In this document: in pieces, positions 1 to 8,457 of the stretch | How the letters are laid out: every line of letters starts with the position of its first letter | Position numbering within the stretch: position 1 is the first letter of the stretch | Origin: Asticcacaulis tiandongensis | Lineage (GTDB): Bacteria > Pseudomonadota > Alphaproteobacteria > Caulobacterales > Caulobacteraceae | Assembly: GCF_006475605.1 (NCBI RefSeq) | Contig: NZ_SSBC01000010.1 | Location: forward strand, 1,302,001-1,366,000 | Reading direction: 5' to 3' | Length of the DNA: 64,000 bases | The notes under the pieces: model-generated | Told to the model about the DNA's origin: nothing | The model's input: the letters and a program-made list of their open reading frames with translations, nothing else | Database searches by the model: none | Program-made: the position numbers and the translations under genes

Positions 1-214
1 AAGGCGCAATGACGTGCTCAGACCAGGCCCGCGCCGTATCAACCGCCGCTTCAGACAGGTCTTCGTTCAGCACATAGCCCTGCGCTTCGGTCCACAGACC
101 GAACAACAAAAGCGGCACACACTGGTCATGGGTATCCTGTAGCTCAAGGCAGGCTTCGGCCACCGCAGGCGTGGCATAGACTCTGACTGCCCAGTCCCAG
201 AAATTTTCAGTCAT
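1..214 (-). CDS. DUF2390 / TIGR02444 family protein (N-terminal part)
   Basis: The 5' part of a minus-strand gene that runs off the left edge. It opens with MTENFWDWAVRVYA and continues with VAEACLELQDTHDQCVPLLL and LFGLWTEAQG. This tryptophan-rich start followed by a short helical segment with a conserved QD...N/D-V-LL-L-L pattern is typical of the small alphaproteobacterial TIGR02444/DUF2390 proteins, whose function is unknown. The ATG at 214 overlaps the stop of ubiX by 8 bases, so the two are probably co-transcribed. About 71 residues are visible; the family is usually 150-170 residues long. Recognition is from memory of the family's N-terminus. Confidence 0.7.
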   Translation of the reverse strand, partial: MTENFWDWAVRVYATPAVAEACLELQDTHDQCVPLLLFGLWTEAQGYVLNEDLSEAAVDTARAWSEHVIAP

Positions 215-791
215 CGGCGTTCATGCCGCCCCAGCGTTGCACGGGGGCCTCAAGGCCAAACAGGTCAAGCGCACGACCGACGCTCTGAGCGACCATATCC
301 TGAAGGGTTTGCGGGCGGGTATAGAAGGCGGGAACGGGCGGAGCCACAATCGCTCCCATCTCCGTCACCGCCGCCATGGTCTTCAGATGCCCCAGATGCA
401 GCGGGCTTTCGCGCACCATCAGCACCAGCCGCCTACGTTCCTTAAGCGTCACGTCACCGGACCGGCTAATGAGATTTGACGTCACCCCCGTGGCAATTTC
501 GCTTAGGGTCTTGATTGAACAGGGTGCAATCAACATACCCAGTGTACGGAACGATCCCGAGGCTATGGTTGCGCCAATATCCCCCACCCGATAGACTTGA
601 TCCGCCAGTGCATTTACCTCCGAAAGGCTCCGGTCTGTCTCGGCCGAAAGCGACAGTGCCGCCGCTTTTGAGATCACCAGATGGCTTTCAACCCCTAGTG
701 AATTCAACATCTTAAGGGCGGTTATGCCATAGATCGCCCCTGACGCGCCGCTTATGGCGACAATGAGCCGTGAGGGAGTTTGGGGCGACAT
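207..791 (-). CDS. ubiX: Flavin prenyltransferase UbiX
   Basis: A 194-residue protein of the UbiX/Pad1 family. UbiX prenylates FMN to make the prenyl-FMN cofactor used by the UbiD decarboxylase in ubiquinone synthesis. The sequence shows the flavin-binding N-terminus (SGASGAIYG, residues 14-22), the central LIAPCSIKTLSEIATG stretch with conserved serine and lysine, and the RRLVLMVRESPLHLGHL motif where an arginine and a glutamate help bind dimethylallyl phosphate. Length matches the family. It is upstream of, and overlaps, the DUF2390 gene. The 217-bp gap on its other side separates it from a divergent DUF465 gene and must hold both promoters; I could not pick out clear -35/-10 boxes there. 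Confidence 0.93.
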   Translation of the reverse strand: MSPQTPSRLIVAISGASGAIYGITALKMLNSLGVESHLVISKAAALSLSAETDRSLSEVNALADQVYRVGDIGATIASGSFRTLGMLIAPCSIKTLSEIATGVTSNLISRSGDVTLKERRRLVLMVRESPLHLGHLKTMAAVTEMGAIVAPPVPAFYTRPQTLQDMVAQSVGRALDLFGLEAPVQRWGGMNADD

Positions 792-1008
792 TTTTTCTCC
801 TTAACGGGGAAACAGGGTTAAGCACACGCTTACTCTGAATCTCTCAATAGCGTGATCGAATGTAACCGATCGTGATTCTACAGTCCACGCTTTACAGTGT
901 TCCATGGTGGGGTTCAAACATGGGGTTTGGACATAGTTCTTTCAGACACATTTTTTATGGATCCGGGCAACAGGCCCGCAGACGTCCGTATTGTGAAGGA
1001 GACTACCA

Positions 1009-1200
1009 ATGAGCATAGAAGCCAGAGTCCGTGAGCTAGATAATCGTCATCAGTCCCTCAAGGCCACCATCGCGCGTGAGGAACGCTCCCCCTCTGTGGA
1101 CTCACTCTATCTCAAGGAACTGAAGCGTAAGAAGCTTAAGCTCAAAGAGGAAATCGACCGAATACGCGCCGATATGCAGCCTGAGACGACCTTGCAATAG
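1009..1200 (+). CDS. DUF465 (YdcH-like) small helical protein
   Basis: A 63-residue, highly charged protein (MSIEARVRELDNRHQSL..., then SLYLKELKRKKLKLKEEI) with the heptad pattern of a short antiparallel helical hairpin. This is the signature of DUF465/YdcH proteins, which are common in proteobacteria and have no assigned function. An AAGGAG ribosome binding site lies 7-8 bases before the ATG, and a strong intrinsic terminator follows about 30 bases after the stop, so it is probably a single-gene transcript. Confidence 0.8.
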   Translation: MSIEARVRELDNRHQSLKATIAREERSPSVDSLYLKELKRKKLKLKEEIDRIRADMQPETTLQ

Positions 1201-1229
1201 GTCGGGCTGCAAAAAGCGCAGGTCAAACA

Positions 1230-1267
1230 AAAAAGCCCCCCTGAAAAACTTCAGGGGGGCTTTTTTT
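1230..1267 (+). terminator. Strong intrinsic terminator after the DUF465 gene
   Basis: AGCCCCCCTGAA and TTCAGGGGGGCT form a perfect 12-bp stem around a four-base loop, followed by seven T. The A-run on the other side makes it usable from both strands, so it may also stop transcripts of the minus-strand GH3 gene. Confidence 0.92.
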
Positions 1268-1320
1268 ACCTGATTAAGGACGCTTTAAAAGGGTTGGAGT
1301 CTTAGCCGAAAAGACGTGTC

Positions 1321-1400
1321 TTCGAGAACCGAAGCGCAGTGTACTTGGGTACATGAGCATCGGAAGCGCAGAAGAGGCGCCTTTGCAGGCCAGAAAACAG
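1321..1400. repeat. Possible dispersed intergenic element with a GTAC dyad
   Basis: Between the terminator and the 3' end of the GH3 gene is a structured stretch. GAAGCGCAG occurs twice (1331-1339 and 1363-1371), and between the copies is TGTAC-TTGG-GTACA (1340-1353). The general pattern of GAACCGGAGCG, a GTAC dyad and GGAAGCGCAG resembles intergenic elements I have seen in other proteobacteria, but I cannot name the family, and no second copy is present in this window. Confidence 0.35.
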
Positions 1401-1405
1401 CCCTT

Positions 1406-3979
1406 TTACGGGCACTGGCCTTCGCCTTCGATGGTCGCCAACTGTACGGTGTTATAGGTGATCTTCAGCGGTTGCGCCGAAGACAGACCAAACGGAATAC
1501 CGACCTGCTTCATGTCGAGACCAATAGCGCCGAAGCAGTTCAGCTTGACCTTAAGCGTGTGGAACTTGCCATCGGCCTTGAGAAGCCGCGAAATATCACG
1601 TTGCTGGCCGACAAAGCGGTCACGGCCAAGGAACAGATTAACCGGGCCGGTCGGGGCCTGATCCAGCTTATAGCTGAAGGAAATGGCCAGTTCACCCGTG
1701 GCCTGACGGCTCAGATCAACCAGAGGGCCTTCAAAATAGGCGCGCGATTCCTGTCCGGTGAAGGTCAGGATACGACCTGATTCCTGTGCTCCGGCGTCGG
1801 TAATGGTTTGGGTGATGAAACCTTGCGGTGACGCCAGATTGCCCGCCCCCTCAGCGGCCCCTTGCGCATCGGCCAGATAGAATTTCCATGGTTCGCGCAC
1901 GCGACCCGCCGTGAAATAGTTGTCCACGTTCACCAGTTGCACATCCTTGAGGCCGGAATCTTCGGACAATGGAGCAAGGTTTGTTTTATTGGCGTAGGTC
2001 AAGCCAAACCCATAGGCAAACAACGGATCATAGTTTGCCTGCTGATAGTTCAGAGGCTGCTGATCCGCACGCTTTGGCCAGCTGAAGCTGAGTTTGCCTT
2101 TGAAATCATGGCGCGGCTTACCCGCCTTGTCGCCGATGATGATATCAGCCACACCTGCGCCCTCGGTACCGGGCAACCAGGCCGCGACAAAGGCCTCAGA
2201 GGCGTTGATTTCAGGATTGACCCACATCGGACGCCCCGAAAGGAACACGGTTACCACCGGAATCCCCTGATCCTTCAGCTTTTTGATCAGCGCCAGATCG
2301 GCCTTTTCACCGGACTGATAGTCGAGATTCGGGCGGTCACCCTGAAACTCGGCGTAAGGGTCTTCGCCCACCACAACAATGGCCACATCAGGCTTCTGGC
2401 CGGAGAACGAGCCATCGACGCTTAAAGTCGCCTTACCACCGGCAGCCTCAGCCGCTTCCTTAATGCCTCCGAAGATCGACTGACCATGCGGGAAGTCGGC
2501 ATTCGTATTGCCCGTACCCTGCCAGCTGATCGTCCAGCCGCCGGATTGCTTGCCGATATCGTCTGCGCCGTCACCGGCGACCAGAATATTGGCGCTACCC
2601 TTGATCGGCAGGATTGAACCGTTGTTTTTCAGAAGTACCAGAGACTCACGCACGGCCTGACGGGCAATGGCGCGGTGTTCGGGCTTGGACAGGTTTTCAA
2701 AGTGACCCGCCAGCGGGCGGTCCTTAGGCGCGCCGAGTGTGAACAGGCCGCCCTTGATCTTGACGCGCAGGATACGACGCACAGCATCATCCAGACGCGC
2801 TTCGGTAATTTCACCGGATTTCACCTGAGCCAGTGTGTTTTCATAGATACCCTTCCAGGAGTCAGGCGCCATGAACATGTCGATACCGGCATTGAACGCC
2901 TGCGGACAGGAAACCGTCGTGCAACCTGGCACCTGCCCCTGTGCGTTCCAGTCAGACACCACAAAGCCGTCAAAGCCCATGCGCTCCTTAAGGACGTGCG
3001 TCAGCAGATACTTGTCACCGGTGATTTTCTTGCCGTTCCAGCTTGAGAACGAGGCCATAACCGTCAGGGCACCGGCCTCAATAGACGGCGGATAACCGGC
3101 ATTATGTATGTTGGCGAAATCTTCTTCAGTCATGGTCGCATCGCCCTGATCGCGACCACCATCGGTGCCGCCATCGCCCAGAAAATGCTTGGCCGAGGAG
3201 ATGATACGACCGGGCTTCACACCCTTATCGCCACCATCGGCCCCCTGAAGGCCCTCAACGACCTTACCGGCATAGGCGGCCACATCGGCAGGGTTTTCCG
3301 AATAGGATTCGTAAGCACGGCCCCAGCGCTTATCGCGCGCCACAGCCACAGTCGGAGCAAACGTCCAGTCGACACCGGCCAGCGTCATTTCATAGGCCGT
3401 AACCTCGGCAATCTGCTTCATCAGTTCAGGATTGCGCGTCGCCCCCAGACCGACATTGTGCGGGAAAATAATCGCGCCCACGAGGTTCGAGTGCCCGTGC
3501 ACGGCATCAATACCGAACAGCAAGGGTATCTTGGTTTGTGACGGATATTCCAGAGAGGCGCGCCAGAAATCATCGGCCAGATCAAGCCATTCCTGCGGCG
3601 TGGCGCGCTCATTGCCGTTCGGCGAAGACGAACCACCGGCAAGAATCGATCCCAGTGGATATTTGCGCAGATCCTCGGGCTTAATGGAGGCGATATCAGC
3701 CTGCACAACCTGACCGACCTTTTCTTCAAGCGTCATCCCCGCCATCAGCTGATCGATCTGGGCCTCAACATCGGCATCAATCAGACCGGCATCTTTCAGT
3801 TCAGGCCAAACCGGATTTACTGTAACCGCAGCAGCTTCCGCGACAGGTGTCGACGGTGTTGCAGGCGTTGCGTCCACACTGCCGGTCGTCGCGCAGGCCG
3901 ACAGCCCCCAGCCAAGCAACAGTCCCGCAGAAGCTCCGCTTTTCAGCCAACGCTTAAATGCCGTTGTATTATTGCGCAT
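1406..3979 (-). CDS. Periplasmic GH3 exo-beta-glucosidase, lipoprotein
   Basis: An 857-residue glycoside hydrolase family 3 enzyme, probably releasing glucose from beta-glucosides or cello-oligosaccharides outside the inner membrane. The N-terminus has a basic segment, a hydrophobic stretch and a lipobox LSAC with Cys29. The GH3 barrel includes GIDAVHGHSN (156-165), KHFLGDGG (264-271) and GFVVSDW with the expected nucleophile Asp343. The second domain runs from about residue 430 (ESLVLLKNNGSILP). A C-terminal beta-sandwich (about 680-857), as in ExoP-type glucan glucohydrolases, completes it. The length is right for that subgroup. A LacI-type operator sits inside the likely promoter at 4113-4141, which suggests induction by sugar. 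Exact substrate cannot be read from sequence. Confidence 0.92.
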   Translation of the reverse strand: MRNNTTAFKRWLKSGASAGLLLGWGLSACATTGSVDATPATPSTPVAEAAAVTVNPVWPELKDAGLIDADVEAQIDQLMAGMTLEEKVGQVVQADIASIKPEDLRKYPLGSILAGGSSSPNGNERATPQEWLDLADDFWRASLEYPSQTKIPLLFGIDAVHGHSNLVGAIIFPHNVGLGATRNPELMKQIAEVTAYEMTLAGVDWTFAPTVAVARDKRWGRAYESYSENPADVAAYAGKVVEGLQGADGGDKGVKPGRIISSAKHFLGDGGTDGGRDQGDATMTEEDFANIHNAGYPPSIEAGALTVMASFSSWNGKKITGDKYLLTHVLKERMGFDGFVVSDWNAQGQVPGCTTVSCPQAFNAGIDMFMAPDSWKGIYENTLAQVKSGEITEARLDDAVRRILRVKIKGGLFTLGAPKDRPLAGHFENLSKPEHRAIARQAVRESLVLLKNNGSILPIKGSANILVAGDGADDIGKQSGGWTISWQGTGNTNADFPHGQSIFGGIKEAAEAAGGKATLSVDGSFSGQKPDVAIVVVGEDPYAEFQGDRPNLDYQSGEKADLALIKKLKDQGIPVVTVFLSGRPMWVNPEINASEAFVAAWLPGTEGAGVADIIIGDKAGKPRHDFKGKLSFSWPKRADQQPLNYQQANYDPLFAYGFGLTYANKTNLAPLSEDSGLKDVQLVNVDNYFTAGRVREPWKFYLADAQGAAEGAGNLASPQGFITQTITDAGAQESGRILTFTGQESRAYFEGPLVDLSRQATGELAISFSYKLDQAPTGPVNLFLGRDRFVGQQRDISRLLKADGKFHTLKVKLNCFGAIGLDMKQVGIPFGLSSAQPLKITYNTVQLATIEGEGQCP

Positions 3980-4112
3980 GTTCGTCCGTCCTTCTCTGCC
4001 TTCATCCCTTATAACGGGAATATTGTTTTATGGGGCGCCGGTTTTGAGGCGAAAGTCAACCGTCAGCCTCCGGCAAGCGCTGACCGTAGAGGCGCGCTAC
4101 ATCTTTCAAACC

Positions 4113-4141
4113 TTAATGACAGCGCTATCAAAAGGCGTCAA
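4113..4141 (-). promoter_or_regulatory. Probable promoter of the GH3 gene with LacI-type operator in the spacer
   Basis: On the minus strand, TTGACG (4141-4136) is followed after 17 bases by CATTAA (4118-4113), a plausible -35/-10 pair. TGATAGCGCTGTCA (4130-4117), one mismatch from the palindrome TGACAGCGCTGTCA, lies in the spacer and touches the -10 box. That is the classical position for repression by a LacI-family protein. Confidence 0.6.
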
Positions 4142-4314
4142 CCCCGTAAAACCCTGCAAACCAAGGGTTTTGACAAAAGGGACAGTAAAATAATGAAATT
4201 AAATGCTATTATTTTTATTCAATATATACAGCAATTTAATTCTAAATTTTGCCCCGCTCATGCTTATTTTTTATTCCTTGACGTCAAAAAATGAAGGAAA
4301 AATCAAAAACGCAT

Positions 4315-4330
4315 TTGACAGCGCTGTCAG
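4315..4330. promoter_or_regulatory. LacI-type operator, perfect palindrome
   Basis: TGACAGCGCTGTCA at 4316-4329 is a perfect 14-bp palindrome with the central CG usual for LacI-family sites. Its left edge also makes a consensus TTGACA -35 box on the plus strand (4315-4320). It is about 337 bp upstream of the GH3 start and about 186 bp from the other site, a spacing that could allow looping. Confidence 0.7.
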
Positions 4331-4332
4331 AA

Positions 4333-4539
4333 ATGACTACCGTAAATTTACCCGTTGGTGCTTATCTCCGCTCGCCAGACGCCGGATGCCTTTTTCAAGA
4401 CACCTGCCGACAGCATCGGAGCTTTGACTTTAGAACCATGGCTGAGCGCGACTTCTTTCCCTTTTTCACGGTCGCGCGTCCGTGTGGTTTTAAGCGGCCT
4501 TTTAAATTTGGCATTATTTAAAAGGTTAAATGGCCTCAT
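4333..4539 (+). other. Gene-poor stretch; possible small RNA or 62-codon ORF
   Basis: The 614 bp between the GH3 start and the next gene hold no convincing protein gene. The left half (about 4190-4310) is AT-rich. After the 4315 operator there is a plus-strand ORF of 62 codons from ATG 4333 (MTTVNLPVGAYLRSPDAG...), with no clear ribosome binding site and no family I recognise. A plus-strand intrinsic terminator follows at 4540. The order TTGACA/operator, about 220 nt, terminator would fit a sugar-controlled small RNA. This is inference only; the -10 region (TACCGT) is weak. Confidence 0.3.
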
Positions 4540-4588
4540 GCCCCGACCCTGCCGGTTTACCGGATCTGGCGTCGGGGTTTTTTTTGCC
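4540..4588 (+). terminator. Plus-strand intrinsic terminator without an assigned gene
   Basis: CCCCGAC (4541-4547) pairs with GTCGGGG (4571-4577), with an inner CCGG-TTTA-CCGG hairpin, and eight T follow. On the minus strand no T-run follows the hairpin, so it does not look like the terminator of the minus-strand gene that ends at 4594. It implies a plus-strand transcript coming from the left. Confidence 0.75.
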
Positions 4589-4593
4589 TCAAT

Positions 4594-5163
4594 TTATAGT
4601 GACGCAGCCTGTCGGGCGTCCTTAGGGGCTTCCACCGTATCGTTTTCGATCAGACGACGCAGTTGTTCGGCACGACGGGCAATTTGAATCACCCCGTCCG
4701 GCATATCGTCTGCATCATGGCTTGATAACTCAACCAGTGTCTTCATCAGCTTGAGCATACGAGGCGCCGCCGCAATCAGACGGGCCTGCATCTCAATCAG
4801 GGCCGGATCGCGATCATATTCTGCCGCCGGTACGCGCCAGCCGCCCCAATCATTCTGGTCTGTGACGACCACCGGATAGGTGCCGGGAAACGGATGATGA
4901 CCGCTGCTGTCAGGCGCGTGCCATTTATTCTTGGCCCGCATCAGACGCCAATGGGTGACATCGCCGTCACGACGCGTCTCCGCCTCCCCCTCAGCCACCA
5001 GTTCATCCGCACGGAAATCACGACCCAGACCGCAATCATAGGTCACCCGGACCGGCTCATCAAAGCCCTTGGCCCAGACCGGATTCACCTTATCGATGAC
5101 CGCCCAGGTGCCGACCGGCTCGACATAAACCCTCTGATGCCGATGAAATACTGCCTTAGCCAT
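4594..5163 (-). CDS. Conserved hypothetical protein, 189 residues
   Basis: I do not recognise a named family. The start is placed at MAKAVFHRHQRVYVEPVG, because the 16 codons above it in frame look unlike the rest. The N-terminal half reads like a small beta-rich domain (GTWAVIDKVNPVWAKGFDEP, then VRVTYDCGLGRDFRADEL), followed by a segment with WHAPDSSGHHPFPGTYPVVV and DQNDWGGWRVPAAEYDRDP, and a C-terminal helical part rich in Arg and Leu. No signal peptide or membrane segment is visible, so it is probably cytoplasmic. It stands alone on this strand. An ATGGTTAA sequence at 5270-5277 upstream (TTAACCAT on the coding strand) matches a CtrA half-site. Confidence 0.65.
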   Translation of the reverse strand: MAKAVFHRHQRVYVEPVGTWAVIDKVNPVWAKGFDEPVRVTYDCGLGRDFRADELVAEGEAETRRDGDVTHWRLMRAKNKWHAPDSSGHHPFPGTYPVVVTDQNDWGGWRVPAAEYDRDPALIEMQARLIAAAPRMLKLMKTLVELSSHDADDMPDGVIQIARRAEQLRRLIENDTVEAPKDARQAASL

Positions 5164-5559
5164 TCTGCTTTCCCATTCTGCGCGCCCGTGACCGGCTCCT
5201 GACTCCGGCACACAGATACGCGCGTGAAAGGTAGCTTAAAGCGCAGGATTTAGGATTTGATGAGCGGGCATGGTTAACGAAAAATTTGCGACCTCACACC
5301 CTGCACGACCTCACGCAACCCCTTATTAAGTCAGACATTTTGAAGATAGTTAAAAAATAAACAGTCTCCGCATCGCTCAAGCCCTTGTATTATTTCGTCT
5401 TAGGTTCCGCCTGCACCGTGCCGCCTCAGCTTTTTCTTGCGGCGCACAAATTTTGCGCTAGTTTGGAGAAAATCCCGCTTGACGGATGTGTCCGCACCGC
5501 GCCCACAAACCACATTCAAGCCAGAATAAAAGTACGAGTTCTTAGGGGACTAAAAGTTG
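5164..5559. other. Divergent regulatory region between the hypothetical gene and ppc
   Basis: About 395 bp without a credible gene. It must contain promoters for the minus-strand hypothetical gene and for ppc. I see the TTAACCAT-type site at 5270-5277, an AT-rich stretch at about 5335-5362 and a CTTGACGG sequence at about 5478, but no sugar operator of the TGACAGCGCTGTCA type and no clear riboswitch. Confidence 0.5.
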
Positions 5560-8241
5560 ATGACGGATACGACGATCGATCACGTCCGGCAGAATATAGC
5601 CATGCTTGAAGGCTTTCTGACCGAGGCGGTACATGAATTTGGCAAGGTGCATGTCCTGTCAAAAATTGACGGCCTGAAAAGTCAGGTTCTGACCCTTAAG
5701 GGCCTAAGTGAATCCGAAGCCGCCCACGCCGCGCGTCTTCTGACCTGCCTGTCGGCCCTGACGGTTATTTCAGAAGACGTTGCCAATCTGGCCCGCATTG
5801 AAACCTTCGAAGATGCCGAAGGCAATCCGCAACCGATCAGCCTCGTCAATGCCGTGACCTCGGCGCGTCTGGATGGCTACACCCAGACCGAAATCGAAGA
5901 CACCCTGCGTGGCATTCTGGCGTCACCGGTGTTTACGGCACACCCGACCGAGATGCGTCGCGCCAGTATCGTTGAGCGTGAATATGAGATCACCTCACTT
6001 CTGGCGAAATACGAAACCGCTAATCGTCCTATCGATCGCAAATATCTTGAGGAAGACCTGTATCGGGCCGTGGCGCTTCTGTTCAACACGCGCCTGAACC
6101 GTCCCGAACGCATCAGCGTGGCCGACGAGGTACAGAACTCGCTGAGCGTAGTGAAACGCTCGATCCTGCCAGCCCTGACCGAACTCTATACTCAGTGGGG
6201 CAAGGAGATCGAACTCGAAGGCCCGCTGCCAAATATCCTTAAGCTTGGCTCATGGATCGGTGGCGACCGCGATGGTCACCCGCATGTCGATGATACAACG
6301 CTGAAATATGCCTTTGAACAACAGTCCAAGCTGATCCTGAGCTTCTATTTCGAGCAACTGGAAAAACTCGATATTGAACTGACCCTGTCTCAGGAACTGG
6401 CGAAGGTTTCGGACGGTCTTCTGGAACTGGCGCGGAAATCCGCCGACACCAATGTCCACCGCGTTGATGAACCTTACCGGCGCGCCATCTCCTATATTCG
6501 CGCCCGTCTGGCGGCGACATCTGAGTCGATCCTCAACCTGCCGCACACCCTGACCAATCCACTGATTCCGGCCTATGAGACCGCCGAAGCCTTCGTGCTC
6601 GACCTCAAGGTTATTCGTGACAGCCTGAAGGATTTTGGTGGCAAGCGTCTGGTGGGGCGCACCCTGAAATCGATGATCCAGATTGCCCGCTCCTGTGGTT
6701 TCCACCTTCTGTCACTCGACCTGCGCCAGAACTCAAGTGTGCATGAACGGGTAGTGGCCGAATTGTTTGCCCAGTCGTCCGAGCTTCTGGACTACACCTC
6801 ACTTTCGGAAAACGAGCGCGTATCGGCACTGGTGGCGGAACTGACCAATGACCGCCTGCTGCGCTGGCCGTTTGCACGCTATTCGGCTGAGACCCAGCGC
6901 GAACTGAAAATCATCGATGCTGCCGCCGAAGTCGTACGCGTCTTTGGCCCTGATGCCATCGGTTCCTATATCATCTCCATGGCCAAGTCGGTGTCCGACA
7001 TTCTTGAGCCGCTGGTGCTGCTGAAACAGGCCGGCCTCGTTTATGGTGGCCCGTCGCCGCACACCATGATCCGTACCGCGCCTCTGTTTGAGACCATCGA
7101 AGACCTTGAGGCCGCACCGGAAATCATGAAGCGCTGGCTCGGGCTTCCGGCCATGCGTTCGCTGCTTGGCCGCCCGGCCATTCAGGAAGTCATGCTCGGC
7201 TATTCCGATTCCAACAAGGACGGCGGCTATACGGCCTCACGCTGGTCGCTGCACAAGGCGTCTTCGGCCATCAAGGCCGTCTGTACCGAACGCGGCGTCA
7301 AGCTGCGCCTGTTCCACGGTCGCGGCGGTTCGGTCGGTCGCGGCGGGGGCCCGGCCTTTGCCGCTATCCGTGCACAGCCCGAAGGCACGGTTGACGGGCA
7401 AATCCGCGTCACCGAACAGGGCGAAATGATCGCCCGCAAATTCGGCAATGCCATCACCGCGCAAAAAACCCTTGATGCCTTTTCGGCCGCCGTCTTCCTC
7501 GCCTCCCTGCCGTCGCGCGAAGACGTTAAGGGCCAGAGCCACGAAAAGCTGGCTCAGGCCAAATATGCCGACCTGATGGAAAGCCTTAGCGAAGCCTCCT
7601 TTAAGGCTTATCGCGGTCTGGTCTATGACGACCCGCACTTCCTGGCCTTCTTCCGCTCGATCACGCCGATTTCTGAGATCAGCGACCTGAAGATTGGTTC
7701 GCGTCCGGCCTCACGCACCAAATCCGGCAAGATCGAGGATCTGCGCGCCATTCCGTGGGTCTTCTCATGGTCGCAGTCGCGTTTCGTTCTGCCCGGCTGG
7801 TACGGCTTTGCCTCGGCAGTGAAAGCGGTCGGCACCGACGACGACACCCTGATCCGTATGGCCAACGAATGGGAGTTCTTCGACGTTTTCCTCGCCAATA
7901 TGGAAATGGCTCTGGCCAAGTCAGACCTGAAAATCGCTGAACTCTATGCCGGTCTGGCCAGCGATCCGGTTGAGGCCAAACGCATCTTTGCCCGTATTCG
8001 TGACGAATATGATGAGACCGTCGCCCTGTGCCTGCGTATCCGCAATTCAAAAACCCTGCTGCCGGATCAGGAAGCTCTGAGAGCCTCCATCGAACGTTCT
8101 GCGCCGCTGCTGGATACGCTTAATCACATGCAGGTCGAGCTTCTACGTCTGCGCCGCGACGGCAACACGCATAAGCTGGTTGAACTGGCCATGCAACTGA
8201 CGGTCAATGGTATAGCCAGCGCCCTGCGCAATACAGGTTAA
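5560..8241 (+). CDS. ppc: Phosphoenolpyruvate carboxylase
   Basis: Makes oxaloacetate from PEP and bicarbonate, the refilling step for the TCA cycle. At 893 residues it matches bacterial PEPC. The catalytic histidine motif VFTAHPTE is near residue 128, the glycine-rich GYSDSNKDGG near 547, the phosphate-binding FHGRGGSVGRGGGP near 585, and QGEMIARKFG just after. The C-terminus ends RNTG, as in the family. AGGGGA at 5544-5549 serves either ATG 5560 or an in-frame TTG at 5557; the ATG is chosen. The gene is directly upstream of the Entner-Doudoroff operon, which produces the pyruvate that this anaplerotic step complements, but a hairpin and an operator-bearing gap separate them. Confidence 0.96.
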   Translation: MTDTTIDHVRQNIAMLEGFLTEAVHEFGKVHVLSKIDGLKSQVLTLKGLSESEAAHAARLLTCLSALTVISEDVANLARIETFEDAEGNPQPISLVNAVTSARLDGYTQTEIEDTLRGILASPVFTAHPTEMRRASIVEREYEITSLLAKYETANRPIDRKYLEEDLYRAVALLFNTRLNRPERISVADEVQNSLSVVKRSILPALTELYTQWGKEIELEGPLPNILKLGSWIGGDRDGHPHVDDTTLKYAFEQQSKLILSFYFEQLEKLDIELTLSQELAKVSDGLLELARKSADTNVHRVDEPYRRAISYIRARLAATSESILNLPHTLTNPLIPAYETAEAFVLDLKVIRDSLKDFGGKRLVGRTLKSMIQIARSCGFHLLSLDLRQNSSVHERVVAELFAQSSELLDYTSLSENERVSALVAELTNDRLLRWPFARYSAETQRELKIIDAAAEVVRVFGPDAIGSYIISMAKSVSDILEPLVLLKQAGLVYGGPSPHTMIRTAPLFETIEDLEAAPEIMKRWLGLPAMRSLLGRPAIQEVMLGYSDSNKDGGYTASRWSLHKASSAIKAVCTERGVKLRLFHGRGGSVGRGGGPAFAAIRAQPEGTVDGQIRVTEQGEMIARKFGNAITAQKTLDAFSAAVFLASLPSREDVKGQSHEKLAQAKYADLMESLSEASFKAYRGLVYDDPHFLAFFRSITPISEISDLKIGSRPASRTKSGKIEDLRAIPWVFSWSQSRFVLPGWYGFASAVKAVGTDDDTLIRMANEWEFFDVFLANMEMALAKSDLKIAELYAGLASDPVEAKRIFARIRDEYDETVALCLRIRNSKTLLPDQEALRASIERSAPLLDTLNHMQVELLRLRRDGNTHKLVELAMQLTVNGIASALRNTG

Positions 8242-8282
8242 CACCAATAAAAAGCCAATAAAATACCAGTCAACATTCTTGC

Positions 8283-8323
8283 AGAGGCCCGTTTTAACGC
8301 TTATATCGTCTAAACGGGCCTTA
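8283..8323 (+). terminator. Hairpin after ppc, possible terminator
   Basis: AGGCCCGTTT and AAACGGGCCT form a 10-bp stem with a 16-base loop. Only a weak T-tract follows (TTAATCATATTTAG), so termination may be partial. Confidence 0.55.
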
Positions 8324-8368
8324 ATCATATTTAGTCTATATCGGGCTTGACCCTGCGCCGAAGGACAT

Positions 8369-8388
8369 GTATGACAGCGCTGTCATAC
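8369..8388. promoter_or_regulatory. 20-bp perfect palindromic operator upstream of zwf
   Basis: GTATGACAGCGCTGTCATAC is a perfect palindrome about 70 bp before the zwf start. It shares the core TGACAGCGCTGTCA with the two sites at the GH3 gene, and its central CG and two-fold symmetry are typical of LacI-family operators. The LacI-type gene at 14471, at the end of this cluster, is the natural candidate to bind it. Confidence 0.75.
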
Positions 8389-8457
8389 GGTATCTGTATG
8401 ACCATCCAAAGCCCTTCACAAAAGAAAAGGGCTTCATAGGCCCCGGGAAAAGCAAAA

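Noticed and set aside
915-925. GGTTCAAAC resembling a tRNA T-loop before the DUF465 gene
   Set aside because: No acceptor, D or anticodon arms can be folded around it.
4348-4539. A 63-codon minus-strand frame in the gap upstream of the GH3 gene
   Set aside because: No ribosome binding site and no recognisable sequence; overlaps the possible plus-strand RNA and its terminator.
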